A DNA stretch of 64,000 bases from positions 1 through 64,000 of the forward strand of contig JBLIRR010000029.1 of assembly GCA_049472395.1 (NCBI GenBank), given 5' to 3'. The translations under genes were made by a program, and so were the position numbers. Under the pieces are notes generated by a model. That model ran no database searches. It saw only the letters and a list, made by a program, of their open reading frames with translations, and had not been told where the DNA came from. This document shows, piece after piece, positions 17,618-26,016 of the stretch; within the stretch, counting starts at the first letter, position 1, and every line of letters begins with the position of its first letter. The stretch comes from JBLIRR01 sp049472395 (lineage in GTDB: Bacteria; SZUA-182; DTGQ01; JBLIRR01).

Positions 17618-18796
17618 CTACGAAGGTGTTAAATTTTTAAAAATAGTAAGGGCCCTGTCCAGTGATTCTTCTTTCAGATGAGCGCCTGCGATCAATCTTA
17701 TACTGCCTCTATTGGGAGGAACAGAGGGAGGAATAAAGGCTGTACCTACTATCTGCATCTCATATAATCGTTTGGCCAATGAAATAGTAGCATCGACAGA
17801 GCCGGTTATAATAGAGGTAATCGGAGCTTCGGACGTGGCTAATACATATCCGCACTCAGACAGGCATTCTGTAATCATCTTTTTATATCTCCACATCCTT
17901 TGAGATAATGGGGTAAATTCATCCCTTACAATATCCACAACCTTATCTATCCCTGCGAGCACTCCGGGTGATAAGGCGGTTGAATAAATCAAATGAGGCA
18001 AATAATAACGAAGATAATTAATAACCTTTCTCTTGCCGCAGATAACCCCGCCCATATTTGCAAAGGCCTTTCCCAATGAAGCAGTATAGATTCCATTAAA
18101 CTCTTTTATGCTCTGCTCTTCGAGAATACCCCGCCCCCCTCTGCCAATCACGCCGATTCCATGTGAGTCATCTATAACCAATATTGCATTATATTTATCA
18201 CACACTCTCACCATATCACTCACCGGTGCAATAGAGCCTTCGGTTGAGAAAACTGACTCAGTGACAATGAAAATCTGTCTGTACCCGGCAGACTTATTCA
18301 GAATCTTTTCCAAAGAATGGATATTATTATGAAGGAATGGCCTAATCTTACAGCCCACATTTATAATGCCCTGCACCAGGGATGAATGGGCATAGTGATC
18401 AACGATGATCAGATCATCTTTATTGGCGATTATGCTGAACACACCATTATTCGTCTGATAACACGAAGGCAATAAGAGTGCGTCCTCTAAACCGATAAAA
18501 TCAACAAGCTTGTGCTCTACACGCTTATATAAACTCACATACCCGGTTGCAATGGGCGTTCCGCACATGGAAGCGCCATACCTCTCAACGGTCTGTATGA
18601 TCGCCTGTTTTACCCTTTTATCGCACGCCAATCCAAGATAATTATTCGACGCAAGATCAATACAATGTCTGCCATCCACAATGAGGGGATCTTCTATACC
18701 TGATTCAATCAGACGATAGTAAGGATTAAAGTGGTGCCTGGCCACTATGGATTCATCAAGTTCAAATCGCTTATAAAATTCCGTCAACGTATCCAT
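17618..18796 (-). CDS. alpha-oxoamine synthase (AONS/serine palmitoyltransferase-like)
   Basis: 392 residues, a fold-type I PLP enzyme of normal family length. Visible key residues are H137 in DHYAHSSL (cofactor stacking), DDSHG at 209-213 (D210 and H212 bind PLP), and K243 in TASLGKAF (Schiff base). GGRG and the C-terminal IRLIAGAHL also fit. These enzymes condense an acyl-CoA or acyl-ACP with glycine, alanine, serine or cysteate, releasing CO2 and CoA/ACP. Biotin synthesis is unlikely because no bioA, bioD or bioB is present. The neighbouring ACP (stop 4 bp upstream) suggests an acyl-ACP donor, as in bacterial SPT or cysteate acyltransferase systems. This gene defines the cluster chemistry; the amino acid cannot be read from sequence by eye. 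Confidence 0.88.
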   Translation of the reverse strand: MDTLTEFYKRFELDESIVARHHFNPYYRLIESGIEDPLIVDGRHCIDLASNNYLGLACDKRVKQAIIQTVERYGASMCGTPIATGYVSLYKRVEHKLVDFIGLEDALLLPSCYQTNNGVFSIIANKDDLIIVDHYAHSSLVQGIINVGCKIRPFLHNNIHSLEKILNKSAGYRQIFIVTESVFSTEGSIAPVSDMVRVCDKYNAILVIDDSHGIGVIGRGGRGILEEQSIKEFNGIYTASLGKAFANMGGVICGKRKVINYLRYYLPHLIYSTALSPGVLAGIDKVVDIVRDEFTPLSQRMWRYKKMITECLSECGYVLATSEAPITSIITGSVDATISLAKRLYEMQIVGTAFIPPSVPPNRGSIRLIAGAHLKEESLDRALTIFKNLTPS

Positions 18797-18800
18797 ACCT

Positions 18801-19037
18801 TTAGACCTTGAGATATTTTTCCTTTAATGTAACAATTATGTCAGATACTGTGCGCATTTCCATCAAATCATTATCATCAATAGCAATAGAGAATTCATCT
18901 TCGCATTCATTCACAATCATTATCATGGAGAATGAATCGACATTCAAATCCTCTATTAATCTGCTCTCACGCGTTATTGCAATCGGAGTCTCAAGATTAG
19001 ACTTGATAATGGAGATAATTTTTTCTTCTACATTCAT
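18801..19037 (-). CDS. acyl carrier protein
   Basis: 78 residues, acidic, helical. The phosphopantetheine attachment serine is S35 in EDLNVDSFSMIMIVNECEDE, where family members usually read D-S-L. It is a pathway-dedicated ACP between the flavin reductase and the alpha-oxoamine synthase, 4 bp before the latter. Its sequence is divergent from housekeeping AcpP (DSFS instead of DSLD), consistent with a specialised carrier. It would carry the growing acyl chain for the ketosynthase and donate it to the alpha-oxoamine synthase. A good ribosome site (GGGAGGGAACA) precedes the ATG. Confidence 0.92.
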   Translation of the reverse strand: MNVEEKIISIIKSNLETPIAITRESRLIEDLNVDSFSMIMIVNECEDEFSIAIDDNDLMEMRTVSDIIVTLKEKYLKV

Positions 19038-19052
19038 TGTTCCCTCCCCTGT

Positions 19053-20258
19053 CTATGAGGTGTTCCTCCAGCAGTGAGTAGGATTAGGTGAATCGCACAT
19101 AATAGTGCACATGTTACAATTCACACATTGAGAAGTATATCCGGGGTCATTTCTTAATTTTATTACAAGATCGCGCTCACAGACAAATGGTCTGCACATG
19201 CTCACAAAATCGAGAGCTTCTCTTTTGAGCACATCATCCATCTCTCCTCTCTTTCTAAAACCCCCCACACACATTATGGGTATACGAGAATGCTCTTTGG
19301 CACACCGTGCAGACTCAAGATTATACATCGGAAAAAAGGGTCTGATCTTTATCTTTAAAAAGGGATATACACACAGCTTCCATAAAATTTTACCCAAGGG
19401 ATTATTAATCTTGTAAATCGGGTTATGCGCGAGAATAAGATCTAATGGTATATCACCCCGAATGATATTTAAGGCATGATCCATAGTGCCGTAGCTTATT
19501 TCTATAGCAGCTAATTTTTTGGCATTAAGGAACCTAATGAGAGCGATAAATTGGTCTTTTGAAAATTTTTTAGTATAATCATCACTTGCACTCACTTTAA
19601 TGAGCAAGGGAAAATCATCCCCACACCTCTCCCTAATCTTATCAATAATCATCTCTAAAAATGTTGTGCCTATCTTCTTGGTTTCATCCACTTTAAAAAG
19701 ATCTGTTCTTGTATTTATTGAGGGGAGTAAAAACTGATGAATAAGATAACCGTGCCCTGCATGAAGCTGTACACCATCAAAACCCGCTTCTTTAGCATAT
19801 ACGGCCGAGTCGGCAAAGGAATCTATTACACCTAATGCCTGGTCTGTCGTGAGTTTTTGGGGTTTATGCCTGAAATAAAAAGAAGGCATCCCTGATACAC
19901 CCCATACAGTCCCGTGAGTAGCCTCTCTTCTTGTTTGCCGCCCGGCGTGGGCAAGTTGGACAAATATTCTGCTCCCATATTCATGTACCTGATCAACAAT
20001 GGATTTGTAAAAAGGGATCTTCTCCGAATTGTCAAGCCCTGCTTGATTCGGCTGCATAGCCCTCCCGCCGGGACAGATATACACAAATCCCGTAATAATT
20101 GTTCCCACTTCAAAGCGCGCAAGATCACGATAGAGCTTTTTATAGGCATCAGTAGGAAATCCATGTGTATCTGCCATGCCTTCATAGGTGGCAGATCTCA
20201 CAATTCTATTTTTTACTCCCCATGGTCCTAATCGGGCTTGTTCAAATAATTCCACCAT
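19053..20258 (-). CDS. NADH:flavin oxidoreductase, old yellow enzyme family
   Basis: 401 residues. The FMN-binding TIM barrel shows LAHAGRQ (about 97), the catalytic-site segment VQLHAGHGYLIHQFLLP (about 170), and MCVGGFR (about 320) plus MCRPF near the end of the barrel. The last 25 residues hold a cysteine group CVNCNMCTIMC, as in 2,4-dienoyl-CoA-reductase-like members, but the long C-terminal pyridine nucleotide domain is absent. It would reduce an activated C=C bond, such as an enone or enoyl intermediate. The gene overlaps the UbiA stop by one base and precedes the ACP by 15 bp, so it is within the operon. Confidence 0.88.
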   Translation of the reverse strand: MVELFEQARLGPWGVKNRIVRSATYEGMADTHGFPTDAYKKLYRDLARFEVGTIITGFVYICPGGRAMQPNQAGLDNSEKIPFYKSIVDQVHEYGSRIFVQLAHAGRQTRREATHGTVWGVSGMPSFYFRHKPQKLTTDQALGVIDSFADSAVYAKEAGFDGVQLHAGHGYLIHQFLLPSINTRTDLFKVDETKKIGTTFLEMIIDKIRERCGDDFPLLIKVSASDDYTKKFSKDQFIALIRFLNAKKLAAIEISYGTMDHALNIIRGDIPLDLILAHNPIYKINNPLGKILWKLCVYPFLKIKIRPFFPMYNLESARCAKEHSRIPIMCVGGFRKRGEMDDVLKREALDFVSMCRPFVCERDLVIKLRNDPGYTSQCVNCNMCTIMCDSPNPTHCWRNTS

Positions 20259-21247
20259 TATCCCTGTGCATTTGAATGCAGATCAAAGATAAACCCTACA
20301 AAAATATAAGATACAATAAAGAGAATAAGCGCCAACTCTGTATTAAACAACGCTATCAGAGCCGCCTCACCGCAAATACAGGCCCTAAAGTTGGTTGCTA
20401 ATGAATAATAGGTTTTTTTACCCACAGGATTAAAATAATATAAAACCCCTGTCCATATCTGGAGGAATACGGTTAATAATCCAAGAATCAAAAAGACCAT
20501 ATTAATCGACGCCTCGATAAATCCATTGGCATAGATGGCGACAAACGCGATTGAAGGAAGAAAAGCGCAGAGTATTGCGAGAACTCTTGATTTTTCAATG
20601 CCATACTGGACCACAATGGTATTCTTGAAGGCAGCTTTATCACCATGATAATCCTTAAAATAGGTGTAAAAAGTCATTAATCCATTTAAGATCCAGACTA
20701 TGATGAGCACTGATACGCGGCTTGAGGTAAAATAGGGAGACTGGGTTGGCCCTGAGGCAAGAAATCCATAGACCGAACAGAGGGTAATCATTAATCCGAA
20801 GGTTATATTTCCAAGAATGCCATACCCTTTAGCATATTCATATACAACATTAAGAATCACGCCCAAGATTAAAGGGATAATGGCAATTGGTTCAAGATAA
20901 AACCAGGTCACAATGGCAGAGATGATGAGCAGGAGAAATGAAAGGAGAAGACCGTAAATGGGATTAAGCTCACCTGTGACCATAGGACGCTGAGGCGCAT
21001 TTATCCTATCCTCTTTAAGTCCGAGAAAATCATTTATAATCTGATTGATCCCCCAGCTTAAAAAGAGCAGCAGAAGGATCACACCCTCTTTTTCAACCGT
21101 AGGGGTTACCTCAACCGTCTGATACTGAGATTGTGAAATATATACATAAAAAGCAAGGCCAAGCCACCCTGCAATACCGGTCACAAATGAATAATATAAC
21201 CGCATTGACTTTATATACGATTTGAAAAACCTCACTATCTGTGCCAT
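20258..21247 (-). CDS. UbiA-family prenyltransferase
   Basis: 329 residues with about eight or nine membrane helices. The first aspartate-rich motif is NDFLGLKEDRINAPQRP (about 67-83), matching the NDxxDxxxD-type site that binds prenyl diphosphate and magnesium. The second is YFKDYHGDKAAFKN (about 195). It is an inner-membrane enzyme that would transfer an isoprenoid or related chain to an aromatic or hydroxyl acceptor. As first gene of the operon it suggests a membrane-embedded product. UbiA members also include digeranylgeranylglyceryl phosphate synthases and non-quinone enzymes, so the substrate is open. The ATG is preceded by a G-rich stretch that can serve as ribosome site. Confidence 0.85.
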   Translation of the reverse strand: MAQIVRFFKSYIKSMRLYYSFVTGIAGWLGLAFYVYISQSQYQTVEVTPTVEKEGVILLLLFLSWGINQIINDFLGLKEDRINAPQRPMVTGELNPIYGLLLSFLLLIISAIVTWFYLEPIAIIPLILGVILNVVYEYAKGYGILGNITFGLMITLCSVYGFLASGPTQSPYFTSSRVSVLIIVWILNGLMTFYTYFKDYHGDKAAFKNTIVVQYGIEKSRVLAILCAFLPSIAFVAIYANGFIEASINMVFLILGLLTVFLQIWTGVLYYFNPVGKKTYYSLATNFRACICGEAALIALFNTELALILFIVSYIFVGFIFDLHSNAQG

Positions 21248-21864
21248 GCCATTTCCCCCCCCTTTACTCCATTGGACACGCGATGAAAAAGAACATATAT
21301 AATTATATTATACATACAGATCATAGCACATTCTCAGATTTATTTCAGGAATGATCGTGAATGCTAAAATATATTCTAAAAAGAAGGAATAAACCGATGC
21401 ACATGAGAGTCTGGTGTGGCTCGGGCTGCGGATTCAGCTAATTTCCTTAAGGCTCTTCCTCAATGTATGTTGGGGAAACCTCACCTGATAGAATAGATAC
21501 TCCTACCTGATCACAGATAGTATCTGTGCTATTGCTGCCAGGAGAAGACACTCAATCAGAAGCTACAAGCATCTTGCAAGCAATAGAAGGTAATTTTAAT
21601 AGAATCTTTAAAAAAAATTTAAATGAGAATATAAATATGAAATAATTCTTTTTGAATTAATCTCTAAGAAAAATGCCTCATTCCCCAGGTCTTAGATCAG
21701 TATAATTTTTTTATATAAGGAACTCTATCAATCTATATGGTTATATATATATATGATGAGATGAAGAAGCCTTGAGCTAAAAGTTAAAAGGAGGAAATGC
21801 TTATAAGGATTTAAAACATGTATTTAGATTGTATCTTGACGTTTATAAAAAAAGAAGTAGCGAT
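21248..21864. other. noncoding region between divergent transcription units
   Basis: About 620 bp separates the minus-strand operon from the plus-strand cytochrome remnant. It contains an 8-bp perfect inverted repeat (21512-21528), a hairpin TTCCTCAA/TTGGGGAA (21456-21477) and AT-rich sequence. A ribosome-like AAGGAGG lies at about 21788. I see no gene. Confidence 0.5.
21512..21528. promoter_or_regulatory. 17-bp palindrome, possible operator
   Basis: CACAGATA-g-TATCTGTG is a perfect 8-bp inverted repeat with one central base. It lies 265 bp upstream of the UbiA start in the divergent gap. Such symmetry fits a dimeric repressor or activator site. No regulator gene is adjacent. Confidence 0.4.
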
Positions 21865-23095
21865 ATGAAATATAAATATTCTTTCATCATCTTAAGTTTT
21901 CTACTTTTTGCTTTCCTTTCCTTATCTGCCTATGCGAGAACCACGAAGACACCTCTGTTTATGCCTGGAACCCAACCCATGGAAGTTATAAATATCACAG
22001 GTTCGACTGAATGCAGGGGATGTCACGGGGGATATGATAGGAGTGTAGAGGTTACATTTAACTGGGAAGGTATGATGATGGCGCAGGCATCAAAAGATCC
22101 CCTAATGTATGCTGCCCTTGATATAGCCAATCAGGATATTCCCGATGCTGATGATTTATGCCTCCGATGTCATGCCCCAAACGGGTGGTTGCTTGGTAAT
22201 GCTAATCCAACTGATGGCTCCAAGTTTACACCTAAAGAGTTGGATGGAATACAGTGTGATTTTTGTCATAGGATGGTTAATCCACTTAGCGAGGAAGGAA
22301 AGGCCTTAGTAGAGCCTGATAATGAATACCAAGCTGAAGGCCTATATCCAGCTTAGGAAAGCCGCTACAATCGACTTAGACCTTTATGATGAGCCCACAG
22401 GTAAAAAGCTGAAGGTCACAATGACAAACCATAGCGGGCACAAACTACCAACGGGTTTTCCTGAGGGGAGGCGAATGTGGATCAATGTAAAGGCCTTTGA
22501 CGCGAATGGAGAGCAGATATTCGAGTCTGGCAAGTATGATTTTGACAATGGAGAACTAATCAAAGACAAACAGATCAAGATATATGAGATTAAACCGTGA
22601 GTTTCCCCTAAACAGGCCGAGCGTTACTGTCTGACACCGGGACCTACCTTTCACTTCATATTGAATGATATGGTATACAAAGATAACCGAATTCCTCCGC
22701 GTGGGATCATTAATAAAGCCTTCCAAGCCGTGGGCGCTGAGGTTGTGGGTTATCAGTATGAGGATGGTCAGTTTTGGGATGACACGTATTACTCTATTCC
22801 TGAGACAACAACAAAGGTTATGGCCACCCTCTATTATCAGACATCATCAAAGGAGTATATTGAATTCTTAAGAGATGAAAATAAAACGAATGATGTGGGA
22901 GAAGGCCTCTACAAGGGGAGTTTTGAGATTGTTGCAGATGAGAATGGCCTCACGATTGAGAATTTGGATGGTTACCAAGCGGATGGAACACCATCAAATG
23001 CCTTTGAACCAATGAAAGGCAAATGGTCGGTTCCAGGTGATTACATAATATCCCCGGTATCCGGACCCGCAACGGGCCATCCAATGAGTCAATAG
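21865..23095 (+). pseudogene. multiheme c-type cytochrome, broken by deletion/frameshift and a stop
   Basis: Part 1 (ATG 21865 to 22356) has a signal peptide (MKYKYSFIILSFLLFAFLSL) and three heme motifs: CRGCH, CLRCH and CDFCH. The frame then shifts. Part 2 (about 22322-22600) continues with HSGHKLPTGFPEGRRMW, which in intact relatives lies well after further hemes, so a central segment is probably deleted. It ends at TGA 22598-22600. Reading through that TGA gives SPKQAERY in the same frame, and part 3 runs on to 23095 (NDMVYKDNRIPPRG to the end), so it is a nonsense mutation. The parent would be an exported multiheme cytochrome for extracellular or periplasmic electron transfer. Homology is by motif and continuity. 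Confidence 0.8.
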
Positions 23096-23393
23096 GATAG
23101 AAATGATTATTGATGAATACATGGAATATTGTCTCACCTCGACTGATATATATTCATCAAGTATTGATTCTGCATCACGTTTTTCACCAAATCTGTATTG
23201 GTATGCATAAATGAACTTATCTTTCCTGTGAAAGGGAGATGTTACATCCACTTATGGCTTACAGAAATTCTAATTATGGTTTATAATTTTTGTTGAATGT
23301 AAGCTGCTATAGATAAATATATGCAAAAAAAAATGTATCACCTATGAGTGAAGGAGATCAAATAAACTCTGGGATAAAAAAACCGGATTTTAT

Positions 23394-23832
23394 TTAGGCA
23401 GAATGCCATATGGTTTTGAGGGTATTATTATTTTCATTCTCCACTTTCCATCGTGCTCGGCCGGCTTCTACAATGTGTGCTAAATTTTTTGGGGTGTTTT
23501 CATGCATGGTAATAAAAGCATTTCTATAGACAATGGTACTCTCCTGTTTCGTTGTGGTCAGCTCACACCAGTTCATCAACTGAGCATCATCTCCTTCTCG
23601 CAGAGGCGCTTGGTTAATAAAACGGTATTTATCAATCCTGGAACCCTTGCCGATCCATGGTGTGTGTATTACTTTTTGCACTTCATTCCCTGCAATCCAT
23701 TCATACAAGGTGCCACTTCATCCAGTACTGTTCTTATATGATTATCAGAAGGAATTTCACTGATCCCAAATAGGGATCGTGATTATTCTTCCCTTTTGTC
23801 TCTTGCATATATCGCTGAAATGAAAGATTTTT
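23394..23832 (-). mobile_element. IS transposase remnant
   Basis: The best piece (23394-23708) reads WCELTTTKQES and EAGRARWKVENENNNTLKT, typical of the C-terminal half of a DDE transposase. Upstream on the same strand LFGISEIPSDNHIRTVLDEV continues the protein in another frame, and FQRYMQETKGKNNHDP in a third, so at least two frameshifts are present. The C-terminus is cut after NTLKT, where relatives continue with a histidine-rich stretch. I see no intact terminal inverted repeats. The element is dead. Confidence 0.7.
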
Positions 23833-24285
23833 CTCGGCAGTAAAAAAGCAAACCGACAGCATCTGGAATATATTGAGAAGGAAGTTAAGGGACGTGCAGA
23901 GGAATTTAAAAAGAGTGATTCAGGAAAGCGGTTAAAAGAATATGAAAAAAGAATAAAGGAAGACACGCCAATTCATATTGAAGGAGATTCTATGGATGTC
24001 GATTCCGATGAAAATGTCAATTATAATGCACCAAAGAACGACTTACAAAATAGTTTCGATGGAATTGGCTGGTTGGAATACAGAGTAGATGTTTCTTACA
24101 AAGGCATTCCAACACATGTAAGAAAACGAGCTAATGACATAAGGAAGGGATATGCCCAAAATAATAAATTAAATGATAAAGAAAGAGATAAAACAATAGA
24201 TGAGCATATTAAATTTTTCATAGAATCTTGGGCACCAAATGCGTTTGCAGATACTTATACAGGTGAGGCAACAACTACTGCCTAA
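23824..24285 (+). pseudogene. 5'-truncated unknown gene next to the IS remnant
   Basis: The plus-strand frame is open from 23824 (after TGA 23821) to TAA 24285 and reads as normal protein: a Lys/Glu-rich helix (QHLEYIEKEVKGRAEEFKKS), then DSDENVNYNAPKND, GIGWLEYRVDVSYKGIPTHV and ESWAPNAFADTYTGEA. The first ATG is only at 23992, inside this sequence, so the 5' end is probably lost at the junction with the transposase remnant. I do not recognise the family. Its C-terminal position near the eCIS cargo end could mean a lost cargo gene, but this is guesswork. Confidence 0.45.
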
Positions 24286-24482
24286 TGGGGACAAATAGAC
24301 TTTTATAATCGTCATTGTTGTCCTGTGTACCATATACAATTTAATCCTTAGTCATCTGGAATGGCAGGGGGTATAATTTGACCATGTTCGGGTATTCAAA
24401 AAACTCTTCACCATTACATAGCCCATGCACTATACTCAAAGTATTAGCGGAAGAGCATTGAAATTGGAGATGAGCGAATTCT

Positions 24483-25970
24483 CTAAATCTCACATTTCTC
24501 CATTGTTTCCGGCTCAAAACAGACAACCTTAAAACCATTAGGATCACTTATAGGAACGTACACTCGACCACTACTATCTACTTCAATTGTATCATTTACA
24601 GTATTTGACTCAATGGGTAGCAAGCGATTATTCAAGTTATCAAAAAGAGTGGTGTCATCTGTTTTATCAGAGAGGGATATGGTTTCTTCAATTGTTCCAT
24701 CATGAGCAAATATGGCCATAATTCCTGGATCATGAGGTGTTTCGCCGCTATGAAAATAAAATCGCTTCTTATTATCAATATGTATAAAACGGGGAACATC
24801 TTTCCCCTTAACTAATTGATTTTTTTCGCACTCACATCTATAGGTTTGAACAAGCTCCCCTTTTTTATTATATCTTTCTATTGATAATTCTAATTTATTA
24901 TTCTCCATAGTAACGTTACTGCATAGAAATATTTCATTTTCCTCTTCTCTTACAACGATACCATAAAGAGACTGTTTCCACTGGAGCTTACCCTTAGGAG
25001 AAATCCGTGCTATGCCATTATAGATTCGTGAATAGACCGCACCACTACAATCAATACCGGCCAGGTTTTGTAAACTTTGTATTTCCGATTCTACAATTTC
25101 CCTGGCTCCGGTCTTAAAATTGTATCGAAGTAAGACAATTTTATTGTTGCCCTTATCCTTAATAAAAAGAGCTGAATAGACATTATTATCAGGCCCAATA
25201 GTCACTCTCTCAGGATATTCCTCCCATTCATAAACCTTAATGGTCTTTCCATTTGACGTATTCAACTGGGCCATCCCTCGGTGGGGATATTGGGCAGGGA
25301 GAAAAAGCGTATTCTTGTCTGACGCACAGATTCGGTTAAACTTTCCTGAAAATTTATTAAAATCAACTTTTTTTACAGAAAATTCCCCTTTCCGCTCCCA
25401 TTGTTCTTTTCCCTTTGCATTGAATTTTCGAAGCCGTTGGAGCTGTTTCCCCTTTTTAGTTTGTATAAATTCAAGCACATAGATGCCACCCTCATTGTCA
25501 GGTGAGAAATCATAAATATGCCAGATCTGAATTTTCTTCAGTCCATGTGCCAGATCAAAGCTATTAATAAGGCTCCCTTCATGATTAAACTGAAACAATC
25601 GATACTTTCGTTCGTCAGGCTCTGCATTTTGAGGGACAGGGAAAAGGATATATACATGCCCCTGATTATCAATACGTACACCATAATGGGGACGAATATA
25701 CCTTTTTGAAGTTGGCGCACTCCCTCCTATTGGATGAGCCAGATGAACAGGAGCTGCAGGAATGGATTCTTTGTCTGAGCCCCATGGGACTGTAAGTATT
25801 AGTTTACAATAATAATTCATAGGTACCACCTTCTTATTATACATTTTATTTGTTTTAAATACTCCTTTCTCTGTACATGATCCCTTGTTAATCTTAATAT
25901 TATTAGAACAAACAAATATAACAAAGAATAGTAAACACAATCCGGAATAAAATAGAATGTGCTTTTGCAT
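24483..25970 (-). CDS. exported beta-propeller-like protein of unknown function
   Basis: About 495 residues from ATG 25970 (an upstream in-frame start at 26036 would precede a clear signal sequence). The N-terminus MQKHILFYSGLCLLFFVIFVC is a signal peptide or membrane anchor. A cysteine follows the hydrophobic stretch, but the lipobox is poor. The body has repeated strand patterns such as NQGHVYILFPVP, EGGIYVLEF, NTLFLPAQ and SGRVYVPISDP, like NHL or six-bladed propellers. It lies 46 bp downstream of the eCIS cargo gene and may be co-transcribed. It might be a surface or periplasmic binding protein. No catalytic residues are evident. Confidence 0.6.
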   Translation of the reverse strand: MQKHILFYSGLCLLFFVIFVCSNNIKINKGSCTEKGVFKTNKMYNKKVVPMNYYCKLILTVPWGSDKESIPAAPVHLAHPIGGSAPTSKRYIRPHYGVRIDNQGHVYILFPVPQNAEPDERKYRLFQFNHEGSLINSFDLAHGLKKIQIWHIYDFSPDNEGGIYVLEFIQTKKGKQLQRLRKFNAKGKEQWERKGEFSVKKVDFNKFSGKFNRICASDKNTLFLPAQYPHRGMAQLNTSNGKTIKVYEWEEYPERVTIGPDNNVYSALFIKDKGNNKIVLLRYNFKTGAREIVESEIQSLQNLAGIDCSGAVYSRIYNGIARISPKGKLQWKQSLYGIVVREEENEIFLCSNVTMENNKLELSIERYNKKGELVQTYRCECEKNQLVKGKDVPRFIHIDNKKRFYFHSGETPHDPGIMAIFAHDGTIEETISLSDKTDDTTLFDNLNNRLLPIESNTVNDTIEVDSSGRVYVPISDPNGFKVVCFEPETMEKCEI

Positions 25971-26016
25971 CACATTAACCTCATTGCTACTACTCTCCCT
26001 GTTGTAATTGTTATTT

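Noticed and set aside
17618..18796. Biotin biosynthesis (bioF)
   Set aside because: No other bio gene is present, and the gene sits with ACP, ketosynthase and lipid kinase.
11978..21247. Ladderane or aryl polyene cluster
   Set aside because: Some gene types overlap (FabF-like, ACP, radical SAM), but the phytoene-desaturase-like genes, dehydratases, paired ketosynthases and acyltransferases expected there are absent, and an oxoamine synthase is present.
24341..24547. 68-codon minus-strand ORF downstream of the propeller gene
   Set aside because: It overlaps the gene end in another frame, has no ribosome site and no recognisable domain.
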